DNA of 64,000 nucleotides from positions 542,398,220 to 542,462,219 of the forward strand of contig CM022297.1 of NCBI GenBank assembly GCA_011799875.1, written 5' to 3'. Every line of letters starts with the position of its first letter. Positions within the stretch are counted from its first letter, which is position 1. Shown one piece after another: positions 21,730 to 32,021 of the stretch. A program made the translations under genes and the position numbers. The DNA is from Thinopyrum elongatum. Lineage: Eukaryota; Streptophyta; Magnoliopsida; Poales; Poaceae. The notes beneath the pieces are model-generated. The model saw only the letters and a program-made list of their open reading frames with translations. It had not been told where the DNA came from and searched no databases.

Positions 21730-22432
21730 GGGCGTGTTTGGTAGTTGCCCACGGCTGTAAAATCCTCAAATCTGTCGCCCAGATCCAGCCGCCAGCTTCC
21801 CACGTAAACTCCTGGAGCTACCGATTTGTTCGGTGCGGCAACTTCTCGCAGGCAGCGATCGACAAGGCCAAAAGGCTAGAAAGTGCTTATTCGGCCCATT
21901 TTAGCAGGCCTCCTTTCTCTTCGGCCTGCGTGCTCCGGTGGTTGGGGACGGCGGGGTCGATCTCCTGACGGGGACGGTGGGGAAGAGCTCCTGTCGGGGA
22001 CGGCGGGGAAGAGCTCCGGTCGGGGACGGCGGGGTCGAGCTCCGGTCGGAAGGGAGGCGGAGGAGGGCGAGCGAGGCGGTGGGGATGGCGGTCGCCGGTT
22101 CCCGCGCCTGTTGGGTGCTCGTGGCGGCACGCTAGGGTTCGTCGCGGGCGTGGAGGGGAACGGGGGAGCAGTGGATCGAGTCGAGGGAGGAGACGAGCGC
22201 TGCCTCGAACCGGTACCTACCGTCACTTCGCGGTGGCAATCAGTTGTAAATTCAGCCAACTCTCGCTTCCCAGTTTTCGTGGAGCTCGAGTTTTCCAACT
22301 CCTCGACTCCAGCAAATTTGCACGCAGTGGATTGCCAGCTTCTGGCTCCCGTAGCCACGATTTCGACCGTTCGGGTGCGCTCCGGTCCTGGAGTCAAGGA
22401 TTTGAGAAGCCAGAGAGTTGCCGAACACGCCC
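21730..22432. mobile_element. 703-bp TIR element, PIF/Harbinger-like, non-autonomous
   Basis: The left end is GGGCGTGTTTGGTAGTTGC. The right end in reverse complement is GGGCGTGTTCGGCAACTC, giving an imperfect TIR of about 16 bp. The flanking bases are TAC at 21727-21729 and TAC at 22433-22435, a 3-bp target duplication. Short TIRs beginning GGG with a 3-bp duplication fit PIF/Harbinger (Tourist) elements, although those usually prefer TTA/TAA. The interior is GC-rich and carries a minisatellite. No transposase is present. The interior could be captured gene sequence, but I do not recognise it. Confidence 0.65.
21944..22047 (+). repeat. 26-bp minisatellite, four copies
   Basis: Units start at 21944, 21970, 21996 and 22022 with constant 26-bp spacing. 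Each opens GGGGACGG and ends with a CTC(C)(G/T)(G/A)(T/A)C-like tail. Few substitutions separate the units. A 26-bp period shifts the reading frame in each copy, so it is unlikely to be coding. Confidence 0.85.
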
Positions 22433-22899
22433 TACATTCAACAGCACGCTCTCCCGAATCCACCCTCTACCCAGTTGCCAGCCAAATCCATCGCTGCTTC
22501 CTTTCCCTCCACCTCCTCCTCGCCCGTTAGCATCCTTCTCTTCTCCACCTAGGTATTGGCGTCGTCCTCTTGTCCACTAGACCGGCCGTCCGTGTTGACC
22601 TCTTCTCCGCACAGCCATGGGATGTGCCGTCGGACCGTCCACCTGCCCCACCTTGAGCGCCATAACCATAGGGCGTGGCGGCGCACAGCGGCTTGGCGTC
22701 TGTGACGGTGGTACTTGTAGCCGCGACCACGTGCGCATGGATGACATGCTCTGCACCATGCTCGCCATGGGCGCCAACTGCACTGTCCACGACCTCGACC
22801 TCGCACGCTGGCTCCTCCCGCTTGCCTCACCCAGCCACCACGTCTTCGCCATCTTTGCTGCTCCGCCCTGTCTGAGCTCACAGGGTAGACTTTATGGTG
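22433..22899 (+). other. GC-rich segment, possible gene fragment of unknown type
   Basis: A frame from 22617 gives 96 codons including MDDMLCTMLAMGANCTVHDL. The GANCTVHDLD part faintly recalls the GVNPTVHELD segment of plant CC-type glutaredoxins, but the CC-x-C active site is not readable in the same frame. This could be a decayed, frame-shifted fragment or a chance match. Confidence 0.2.
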
Positions 22900-23424
22900 C
22901 TTTTTGAGTACTCGATCTCGATCTTCAGGGTGAAAACCTAGGTCTGACCAGAGTTGGTTATACCTGGCAATGACGATGTTTTTGCGTCGTTATCTTGTTG
23001 AGGGCATTGCTCAGATATGCTCGAACATGTTCTTCAAGGTGAAAATCTAGAATCTTGCCTTTTGTGGTTGGATCATTTGACAGTGGCGTTTCAGCGTCGT
23101 TCCCTTCTTGAAGGTGTTGCCGTTAGAGAACAACGTGGTCCTTGTGCTGTCATGAGATGGGTGGTGCGCATATAGTCGTTGTTGTTGTTTGGTCAACATT
23201 GTTTTGATCGTCTCGGTTTGTTTTCCACACTTAGGAAAAGGTTTGGTCTTGTATGACTTTGCTATTTGCCGGTGTGTTTCTTTTGTGTGTGTGTGTGTGC
23301 GCGCGTGCGTTGTGTTGGTTGTGTGCATCCTAGATATGCAAGAGGCCGGACGTGTGCTCATTATGTTTTGTATCCTCTCGATGCTTCATTCTGAGTCAAT
23401 AAAATCCACCCTTTGTCGAAAAAG
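22900..23424 (+). mobile_element. LINE-like 3' region with poly(A)-type tail
   Basis: The sequence carries repeated GGTGAAAACCTAG/GGTGAAAATCTAG and GCGTCGTT...CTTCTTGAAGG motifs. It ends with AATAAAATCCACCCTTTGTC followed by GAAAAA, a polyadenylation-like signal and short A tail. It is homologous over its whole length to the minus-strand copy at 47190-49065. I interpret it as the 3' end of a non-LTR retrotransposon, although no reverse transcriptase is present next to it, so the class is not certain. Confidence 0.5.
23284..23309 (+). repeat. (GT)n/(GC)n microsatellite
   Basis: A run of GT dinucleotides from about 23284 to 23299 passes into GCGCGCGTGCG. The homologous element at 47190-49065 has only a short GTGTGCGTGTG here, so the run expanded after the copies diverged. 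Confidence 0.85.
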
Positions 23425-24753
23425 TAAATTGATAGCCTCAATTGAATACCTCTACTCCTAATGGAGCAGTTGGTAGGATTGCGTTCAAGTTTTTTTTGTC
23501 CGGTTTTTTTCGACTGGTTTCTTTTCGTTCCCCTCCCACCACCCCACTGATTTATTTTCGCCTCAACTCTCGCACAATGAAAAAAATCTAAACGGATCAA
23601 GACTTTTCATGTTGACGTAAGTTATTTAGTAATGCCTTTATGTGAAAGAATCAATCACGATTAATTTCTAAAGATCAAATCTAAATTAATTAACCTTACC
23701 ATAAATCGCTCAATCACATTAATTAATCTTTTCTCTACTCCTAATGGAGCAGTTGGTACTCTCCGTTCCGGTTTTTTATCGTTCCACCTGCCACTTCGTC
23801 TGATTTTTTTCGTCTCTCCTCCCACTTCGTCTGGTTTTTTCCGTTTCTTCCTGCCACGTAGAAAAAACAACAACGAAGAGGCTCCCCTCGATCTATTCCC
23901 TAAGATCGATCAGGAGTTCAAGATGCCCCACCCCGAGACGAGCCGCAGCCGAGATCCGATCCGAGACTAGCCACCGCGGCTGAGGATGGAGAGGAGCCGC
24001 CGCCTCCAGGTCGCCGCCGTCACACACCGCCGCCTCCAGGTCGCCGCCGTGACAAACTGCCGAGGTCCACAATCACCGAAGCCAGACGGCCCTCACCTCC
24101 ATGTCGTCGTCTCTCAACCTCCATCGACCTCCTCCCGGATGGATCCTCCATGTAGCTGGATCGACGGAGGGGGACCTCCATCGTCGCCATTCTTCTCTCC
24201 CTCCCCGACCTCCCGTCGCCGTAGAGTGATTGCTGACTGTCAGGGTCCTGACACGTCGCCGTACGGGCTGATTGTCAGGGTCCTGACACGGGCTCTCCTT
24301 GTCCTGATTCGATCTTGATGCTACTCGGCCGATCTATGATGTTTGTTTCCTGTGTTTACATGGTAGAGTGATTGATGCACTCGCTTTTGGCTGTGGCTGC
24401 AATTTGGGAACTCATTCAATGAGTTGAGGGTGCAGGTAGAGATGATGTTGCGGATGGGAACGGCAGGAAGCTGCGTGCGTGCTACCTGCCATCGCAAGGA
24501 CTTTTTATTTTTATGATAGTTCAGTGTCTTATTACGAATCTGATTGTGCTATCTGCCACACATACACCATGTTTCTCTATTGTAATATGATGATTTATAT
24601 ACATGCGACTCAGAGAAAGAATTGCTTTGCAGGTACACACTAGCTGCAAACTGATGTATTGAACTTTCAAGGATTTTGATTGGTTGCCCAAATAACCCAT
24701 TCTCCTTTTGTTGATATTTATGAAGGGGAACATTATTTTTCTTTTTGTTTCAG

Positions 24754-26300
24754 GTTTCCAACATCACGAATTGCATACTTATGGAGTGGAGCTACGAAAA
24801 TATCTATGAGGTAAAATCACTATATACATATTGTTTTCCCACCGTTGCTTCAAGTGACACGCATCCATTGCAATGAAAGCGGCATCACCTGGGTGCTTGC
24901 TTGTGTTCGTTTCTAGCCGGCAAGAATCCATCGAATCTTCCTCTATGTGTGCAACCTTGCCAGTGTGTGAATCAATCAAGGCAAGGGCAGCCAACATTAA
25001 TTATGTGCGAGTCTTGCCGGGATCTGATCTATCAACTACTTCAGCCAGCTTTTCACTATGTGCACGTCGTCCAGGCTAGAAAAGCCCTTGGCAAGTGGAT
25101 GGCTCCACCGGCCCTGCGTCAACAATTCAAATCCTTATCTATACTAGACACACACATACTTTTTTTATGCAGTTCTGAATTTATGGAAGCAGAAGAACTG
25201 ATTATGTGAATTAAATATATAATCCCATGTGTAGGTGCTATCCAAGTGTTGTGATTATTTATGCGCACATAACTTGCAGATATATAACTCTATAGTATGA
25301 AGACTTAAAAATACGAGTGCATGTCGTTGGTGTTTTTGAATCCATCTTCCATCACTTCTAATACTTTTGTATTACATAATAGTAATTTTTTAGCATTTGA
25401 CTAATATATAGATGGTATTTGTAATATTTCTTTCTTCCATCTGCAGTGGACTAACATAACAACACAACACATAAACAGAGGAATGTAAGTGCAAACCTTT
25501 CTTTCTCTTTAAATTCTTGAGGACGGTAACATTTTACAAGTGTTCAAGATTCAGTTCTGACATTTTGGGGTTGCTAATCCATTGCAAGTAATCATTGCTT
25601 AACTGCCATGTTATCCAAAGTTCATGTGACTTGAGTGGTATCTCATTTAGTTTTACATCATACAAATAAACTTGGCTCACTCACTCTTTAATTTGGTTGG
25701 GAATTCATGATTTAGAGGCAAGAAGGTAGCAATTAACTCAAATGTCGGCATTGGAACCTTCAGTCTGGAAGTTGTAGCTTTAGCTTGATGCAAATACTTA
25801 CCATTCTGATCATGGGGTGATTAGACACGGTGAGAATCAGGCCTCATGGATTACCATTTCATCACTGAATTCCCCATCTTATCACTCAATTTCTTGAGTC
25901 AGAAGAACTTTAACTATCAGTGCATTTTCGTATACTTTTGAGGTATCATCTTACAAATGTTGCTTGATTGTTTCAGATCAATTCGTAGCATTTTTTTTAA
26001 TAGATAATCACAATCGTCACATTTTTTTAGATGATCATAATACTTTACGCTATATGCTTTTCCTTGTGTGCACATGTAATGGGGGTGGAGAGGGGTTACT
26101 TAAGAGGGAAGGACTGCTACATTTGGTTGTCAGTTCCTGTTAATATGGGTACAACTTTGAGTTCTGATGTTTCTCCTGTATATTTGCATAGGAACTATGG
26201 CCGCATGGATGTTCCCCTGACATTATCGGCATTTATTATTGCAATATCTTTGGTATTGCAAACAGGAAACCTCCGTTTCGCTCAGCTTACCTGGTGTTGA
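24754..26300 (+). other. Three exon-like segments in one frame, unknown protein
   Basis: Segments 24754-24810, 25447-25484 and 26192-26300 are bounded by TTTCAG/GTAAAA, CTGCAG/GTAAGT and TGCATAG signals. Spliced together they keep one frame: VSNITNCILMEWSYENIYE, then WTNITTQHINRGM, then NYGRMDVPLTLSAFIIAISL and a stop. The third piece is hydrophobic, like a membrane segment. I recognise no family. They could be captured exons or chance splice-like sites, since only about 70 codons are involved. Confidence 0.25.
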
Positions 26301-26509
26301 GCAACAAAAATCCAGTACATCACTAGCATCAGCATCGTGCTGATGCAATTCATCGATGATTGGTGAGAAATACCATGCCATTTATATACTCTTCCTACTT
26401 CTTAGTTGGAGTAACAAATAAAGGTTGTTTTGCCTCATGTTGCTATCAATAGAGCTTTTCTTTATATTGTAAAAAGAACAGCAGCACTGTTGCTAGCAAT
26501 AGTCATGTA

Positions 26510-26756
26510 CTCCCTCCGTTTTTATTTACTTCGCATATTAGCTTTGTCTCGAGTCAAACTTTGACCAAGTTTATAATAAAAGTTATTAATATCCACAATA
26601 CCAAATCAATACCATTATAATCATCATTCAATATATTTTCATACCATATAAATTTGTTATTGTGAAAGCTTAGATTGTTTTCGATAAACTTGATCAAACT
26701 TTATAAAGTTTGCCTTAGGTCAAAGCTAATATGCGGAGTAAAAAAAACGGAGGGAG
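26510..26756. mobile_element. Stowaway MITE (Tc1/Mariner type), 247 bp
   Basis: The element starts CTCCCTCCGTTTTTATTTAC and ends with its inverted copy, AAAAAAACGGAGGGAG, flanked by TA on both sides (26508-26509 and 26757-26758). The TIRs, the TA target duplication and the AT-rich interior are diagnostic of Stowaway elements in cereals. It has no coding capacity. It lies inside the possible Helitron. Confidence 0.9.
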
Positions 26757-28453
26757 TACGTCCATCTCAAGTATGGTTCTTTCTTTCTATCTTTACCCTT
26801 TGTGGCCTCTGTGGTTTTTCAAGCATGTAACTATGTAACACTATTTTCTACTTAATACAAGTGAAACCACCATCTCCTCTGTGGTCTTTCGACATCTTGT
26901 TGGTGCAGAGGCTGGGTGTAATTAGTATGTTCCCGATATTAATATATTCCCTTTATAAAAAATATAGTTATTGTGGTGTTTTGTGAATTGTATTTTTTGT
27001 ACCCAGTTTGTCTTGCTAGATTACCCTATCTAATATCCATAGTTCTTTTTGATATATTTTAGTTTTAACCATGGGATTTCATGTTTTTTTTTGTTACCAA
27101 ATACACTCTTGAACTGCAAAAATGTCTTACATGTAGGAACTTAGTTGATTAGTAGAAAATACTTGATGTTGGTATCCCAGAGTTTTACTTACTGGATATA
27201 AATAGAGACGATACTTATTGATAATTTTATTTGTAGTGTGTGCCAGTGTTGTAATACTTTTCACATGAAACCTTGAAAGAAGCAGAAGGAAGGCTATGCA
27301 GATGACAGTGGCGGTAGAAAGAAGATAATAAGGGAGGGTACGAGGGAGCAATGTGGACTGTGGAAGGGAAGGAAGGAGAGGGAAGCAACATCGTGAACTA
27401 TGCCTATAGTGTGTCATTGCACTGAAGTGCAGCCCTTGGTTAGATCCTGAAGAAAGAGTATGACTTTGGGTTCTGGCAGAAGCTAGCAACTGTAATTGAC
27501 ATGTTTACGTCGAGGTCAGCCTTCAGTAGTACTAACATATATGGATGCTTAATTGTCGAGGCAAGTCATTGATGTACTACAACCAATGAACTATCTCATG
27601 CTAGCTTCTCATTCACTTCTTAAATCACTCACTACTCCCCTAAAGTGCTAATCAATGAGAATATGGCGTTGTTTGCTTCAGAGAGCATGAGAAAATCATC
27701 AGGTGAGGCTGGACAAAAGGAAGTGTCACGTGAGGACCAATATTTTTTCTACCTCCTTCCTTTTTCATGTATTTTTATGATCAGAAAAAATACAAAATTA
27801 TGTCAGTTATTTTGAAGTTATTCTAATCTCTTACATGCACAAATTTGCAATTATTCATCTACTACTGGAATTTGGATTTATTTTATCGATGCAAATTGGA
27901 ACACCGGTTAACTACATTAGCATCTACCCCTACCGTTGTGTCTGTAGATATGCTTATCTCTTGTTCACCTCGCGTCCTCACGTAGGAGGACGCTCCATGG
28001 CCCCAACCTGCTGCAGGAGCCGAGAGGAGACTGCGGGCTAGAGGAAATGTTGTCGATGAGAGAGGTCCTAGGTCGGCAAGATTAAACAGTGGGCGTTATC
28101 CAGTTTGAAAGAAGAGGGCTCTGGCGAAAAATGTCCCGCTACAGCGGGAAACCAAGCGGGAAGGGAAGGGCCCGGTAGGTAAAGGGATGAGTGCGTCGTG
28201 GGGTGGGGTTTTTGTGTGACCTCCTGAGATAACATGGTTGATAGTTTGGACAAACACCTTTCTTCCTCACATATGTGCTGGATTGGTGGAGCCCAGACTG
28301 TCCGGGTTGGATTTTAGATAGCACGTTTGATGTCCGAACATGGCCGGATGTATGAGGGAGAAATGAGCTTTGACCTTGGAGACGAGGTTAATCATTTGTT
28401 TGATTCATTTCTATGCATTGTAGCCTGTAGCAACGCACGGGCGTTCTACTAGT

Positions 28454-28766
<313 letters not shown>

Positions 28767-30470
28767 CTTTTTTGCGAGGGTAAATAGAGTTTTATTCCCC
28801 AGTTATAGAATTACAATCAAGAGGCAAGAATTCCTCAATACAAGGGGGTCCTCTATGAAGCCACACTGCAGTTGTTCGTACGGCTATATCTTGCCAAACA
28901 ATCTGCAACTCTATTCTGACTGCGATGAAGTGTTTTTGGAATAAACTCCCGATTCTCTCTCAGAGACTGGATCTCCAACACTAGATGACCATACGGAGAC
29001 TGAACAAGTGAATCACCTCTGAATATAGATACGGCCAAGGACGAATCCGATTTTATGAGAACTGGAAGCTCAGTGTGTTACAAGGCCAACGCCATGCCTT
29101 GCATTAGTACATGTATCTCTGCTTCTAGCGCGTCATTCCACTGGAATAAGAATCTGTATGCCGCAAAAATGATCGTCCCATCGTGGGGCCTCAAAATCAT
29201 ACCGGCTGCCACCGTCCCGTCAATATCTGAGAACGAACCATCCACCGAGACCGCAACCTGGTCCATAGACGGATGTATCCAGGTTAGTGGCGTGCCTACA
29301 CTCATCGGTTTTGTTTCTTCTGGTTCCGCCATAAGAGGCATCTTGGCCTCAAGTATTTCCTCTGACGAAAATCTATGTGCTAAGTCGAGAGGTTGCCAAT
29401 AGCTCCGAACAAACTCCACGGAAAATTTGAAAGGCGGTATTACCTTGCCGTGAGTAACATCATTCGTTAACTGCCATATATGCCATATTAACATAATGGT
29501 ATATCCCCTTGTATCCTACTGGCAGCCATCCAGGATATATAGCAGCCATTAGCGGCTAGCTTCGAGCAGCAGCTCCTTTGTTGGAAGTGCCCATAGCAGG
29601 TGCATACGATCCCAAAGCCCTGCTGCATGATTGCATGCTACTAGAGCATGAGATGACGTTTCTTCCTCCATCCTATAGAGCGAACACACCGTGCGCGATT
29701 GCAACATGATGTATAGCTTTATTTATTTTTAGTTGCCAGCGCCCTGGTGCACGCCTTCCATGCATGAATTTTCATATTCTGTGGTACTTTTGCTTGCCAA
29801 ATCAGACTCCACAGACATCGTGAACCATACGGGTTCGAGCTAGAGGTGTTGTCCCCGAACTGCTCATCATGATCATATATCGCAAGCCGATAGGCACTAC
29901 AAACAGTAAACGTCCCTTTTCTCTCCGGCTGCCAAGCAATGAAGTCTTCCCTCTGCCTTGGAGACGTGCAAATTTTCAGAATTTCAACAACATCCATAAG
30001 CCAAATAAACTGTGATAAAAGTTGTGAGTTCCACGCCCCATGCTCATCCAAGAAATCTGAAAAATGATTCAGCCTAAAGTTGCCTTTTGGTGTGATTAGT
30101 CTGTAAGATGGACCCCTAGGGATCCAGGGATCGCGGCAAGTTCTCATGGACTGTCCATTGCCTACACTCCAAATCACACCTTTTTTCAATAGTTCAAGAC
30201 CATATTCAATGCCTTTCCAAACAGCAGACGCATTCCGGGCAAAAACCGTATCAAGTAGGTTACCATCGGGGTAATATTTTGCCCGTACTAGACGAGCATA
30301 CAAGCTTTCTAGGGTATCCAAAAGTCCCCATGCTTTTTTTTGCGAGTAATGTCTGATTGAAAGCAGGCATATCACGGAGCCCCATTCCCCACTTTTATTT
30401 TGGAAGAACCATTTTGTTCCAACTCAACCAGGCCACCTTCCTTTTACCTTTTCCAACTCCCCACTAGTAC
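28767..30470 (-). pseudogene. 5'-truncated LINE (RIX): end of reverse transcriptase, zf-RVT and RNase H
   Basis: On the minus strand the remnant starts inside the RT C-terminal region. Around 30440-30380 it reads KVAWLSWNKMVLPK and GMGLRDMPAFNQTLLAK, separated by an in-frame stop. It continues with a zf-RVT region (YPDGNLLDTV, KKGVIWSVGNGQ, RDPWIPRG, CLWSLIWQAKVPQNMKIHAW) and ends in a plant-LINE RNase H (QVAVSVDGSFSDIDGTVAAGMILR..., DALEAEIHVLMQGMALAL, ADCLARYSR). Frames change near 30330 at an A-run and again near 29500-29720. The 3' end shows a six-T run at 28768-28773, the complement of a poly(A) tail. The missing 5' part fits ordinary LINE 5' truncation. Confidence 0.8.
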
Positions 30471-30839
30471 TATCGTATCATCCATCTGAGATCATCGCAA
30501 ACCGATGCCGGCAGCCTGAAAACACTCATAACAATTCTCAATCTTGGAACACAGGTAGCGGATTAGGGAAAAGAGAAGGAACGACACCCTCATCGTCCGG
30601 GCGGGAGATATGGGTGGATACCTTATCCTCCACTTCCTTCGGCTCCGAGCTCGCCAAGGAAATGAAAAGGAGTAGCACAACATGGGAAACACATCCCTTC
30701 AACAACAATATAAAAAGCACATAAAAGTAGCATCGGGTAACATGATTAAGTCAAGAGATTGTTGCTAAACAAATTACACATATGACATATGTTAATATTA
30801 GTTGCTTCCAGGTAAGTCCCTCATCCAATATGGGGCTTA

Positions 30840-31934
30840 TGCAAAAATCAAAACTATCTCGGTACATGGGTGCAACTTCTTGCCTATGTATCGAATCTTC
30901 CAGCTATTTAAATGACACACTATTATTTTACCTGACCAGTAGAACAAGACAATTTCTCTGTAAGGATGAAATCCAAGACAAATCAAAATAAGGAGAGTTA
31001 TGACCAGATTCTTGAGGCAAGTATGTAGTGTAAACAGTTGTTTCATCGTCAGAGTCCCATTCAAAATCATCTTTCGATGGTGCTTCACTGTTATCATGTA
31101 TGAGTTCAAGGTTGGTGTCATTTCTCATCAGCCGCTCGATTTGATCACGCAATGGGAAGATCCATTGTCCATCTTTTACATGCACACATGAATATGTTGT
31201 CACCGCTTGCTGAAGATTGATTTCATTTCTCAACACCTATTTCATGTAGCCATGGGATTCATCGGGCTGCCCTGTTTTTAGTGTTTAAAGACGGCTTAAT
31301 TTTTATAGATACCGCTGCGCCAAGGCTCCCCTTCAGCCCTCTTTAAACACTAATAACGAAAAAAAATTGGTAAGGAAAAATTTAATAATAATATATATGA
31401 ATATACGATAGATCGGGTGTGAGTAGATACCTCAAAACAAACCTATATTCATAGTGAACATATAAGAGTGCCCCTTGAAAATAGGCCGAATTGAACTTAT
31501 ACTTCGCGGATAATTGCATATCGGCAGCTGTTCCGGCCACATCCCACTCTGGCTCAAATGACCTCTCCTTCTGGCTACTGTGCCCACTGCCACGTGCCAG
31601 GGTTGACCACATAATCATCCCGCAAGCCAAGCAAAAGAAGGCTGTTGCAATAGTCGGAAGTCGAGTTATACCAGTCCTCGCTCAGACAACGGAAGAGGTA
31701 ATCGAGATCGTCGCTAATGTGGTGCGCCACGACACGGCGGGCGAAGAGCCTCGGGACATCCGAGTCTATCGTCTCGTAGATTACTCCGTCGAGTGAGAGC
31801 GGGAGGAGGTCGGCACACAGAAGGCGGTGGTCATCGACAGTGGCGTGCCAGGCCTTGCAGACGCAGCGGGAAGCTGCGAGGCTGCGCAGCGGTAGCATGT
31901 GCAGGATGTGCACCAGCACGGCGGCGTGTTCCAT
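30840..31934 (-). pseudogene. F-box protein gene, degraded
   Basis: The minus strand from the ATG at 31934 reads MEHAAVLVHILHMLPLRSLA followed by ASRCVCKAWHATVDDHRLL, a clear F-box domain within the first 50 residues. In Triticeae homologues as I remember them, about 130 residues then separate VVNPxTxQWA from ERSF. Here a TAG follows QWAQ at about 31575 and the text resumes at once with KERSFEPEWDVAGTAADMQL, so an internal deletion is likely. A splice donor (AGGTATCT) lies near 31430 and a downstream exon at 31236-30840 (KDDFEWDSDDETTVYT, then LGFHPYREIVLFYW in another frame). F-box proteins select substrates for SCF ubiquitin ligases. This copy should not make a normal product. Confidence 0.65.
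31279..31352. mobile_element. 74-bp MITE-like inverted repeat in the F-box intron
   Basis: TAGTGTTTAAAGACGGCT at 31279-31296 is mirrored by AGCCCTCTTTAAACACTA at 31335-31352 with one mismatch. The size and terminal symmetry suggest a tiny MITE. I could not assign a superfamily or a certain target duplication. Confidence 0.5.
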
Positions 31935-32021
31935 CTTCCATGTCCATGTCCAAGTCGATCGTGTCAAGGTTGATCCGATCGGCCGTGGTGGAGGAGAGGA
32001 TTTATGATGGTGGTGCCTCAT

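Larger units (their letters stand above)
23450..28453 (+). mobile_element. Candidate Helitron with exon-like cargo
   Basis: The right end has a perfect hairpin (AACGC, loop ACGG, GCGTT at 28432-28445), then CTACTAG and T (28446-28453), a good fit to a Helitron 3' end. On the left, TCTACTCCTAATGGAGCAGT occurs twice as a 26-bp identical repeat (23450-23475 and 23733-23758) and could be the 5' TC terminus, in two copies. The base before TC is C rather than the preferred A, which weakens the case. Inside are exon-like segments and a Stowaway MITE. No Rep/helicase is visible, so it would be non-autonomous. Confidence 0.35.

Noticed and set aside
22617..22907. CC-type glutaredoxin gene
   Set aside because: Only a weak GANCTVHDLD resemblance. 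The active-site cysteines are not in the same frame, and the length and context do not fit.
23284..23309. Possible CRISPR or other structured array
   Set aside because: It is a simple GT/GC microsatellite. No direct repeats with spacers were seen anywhere in the window, and the genome is plant.
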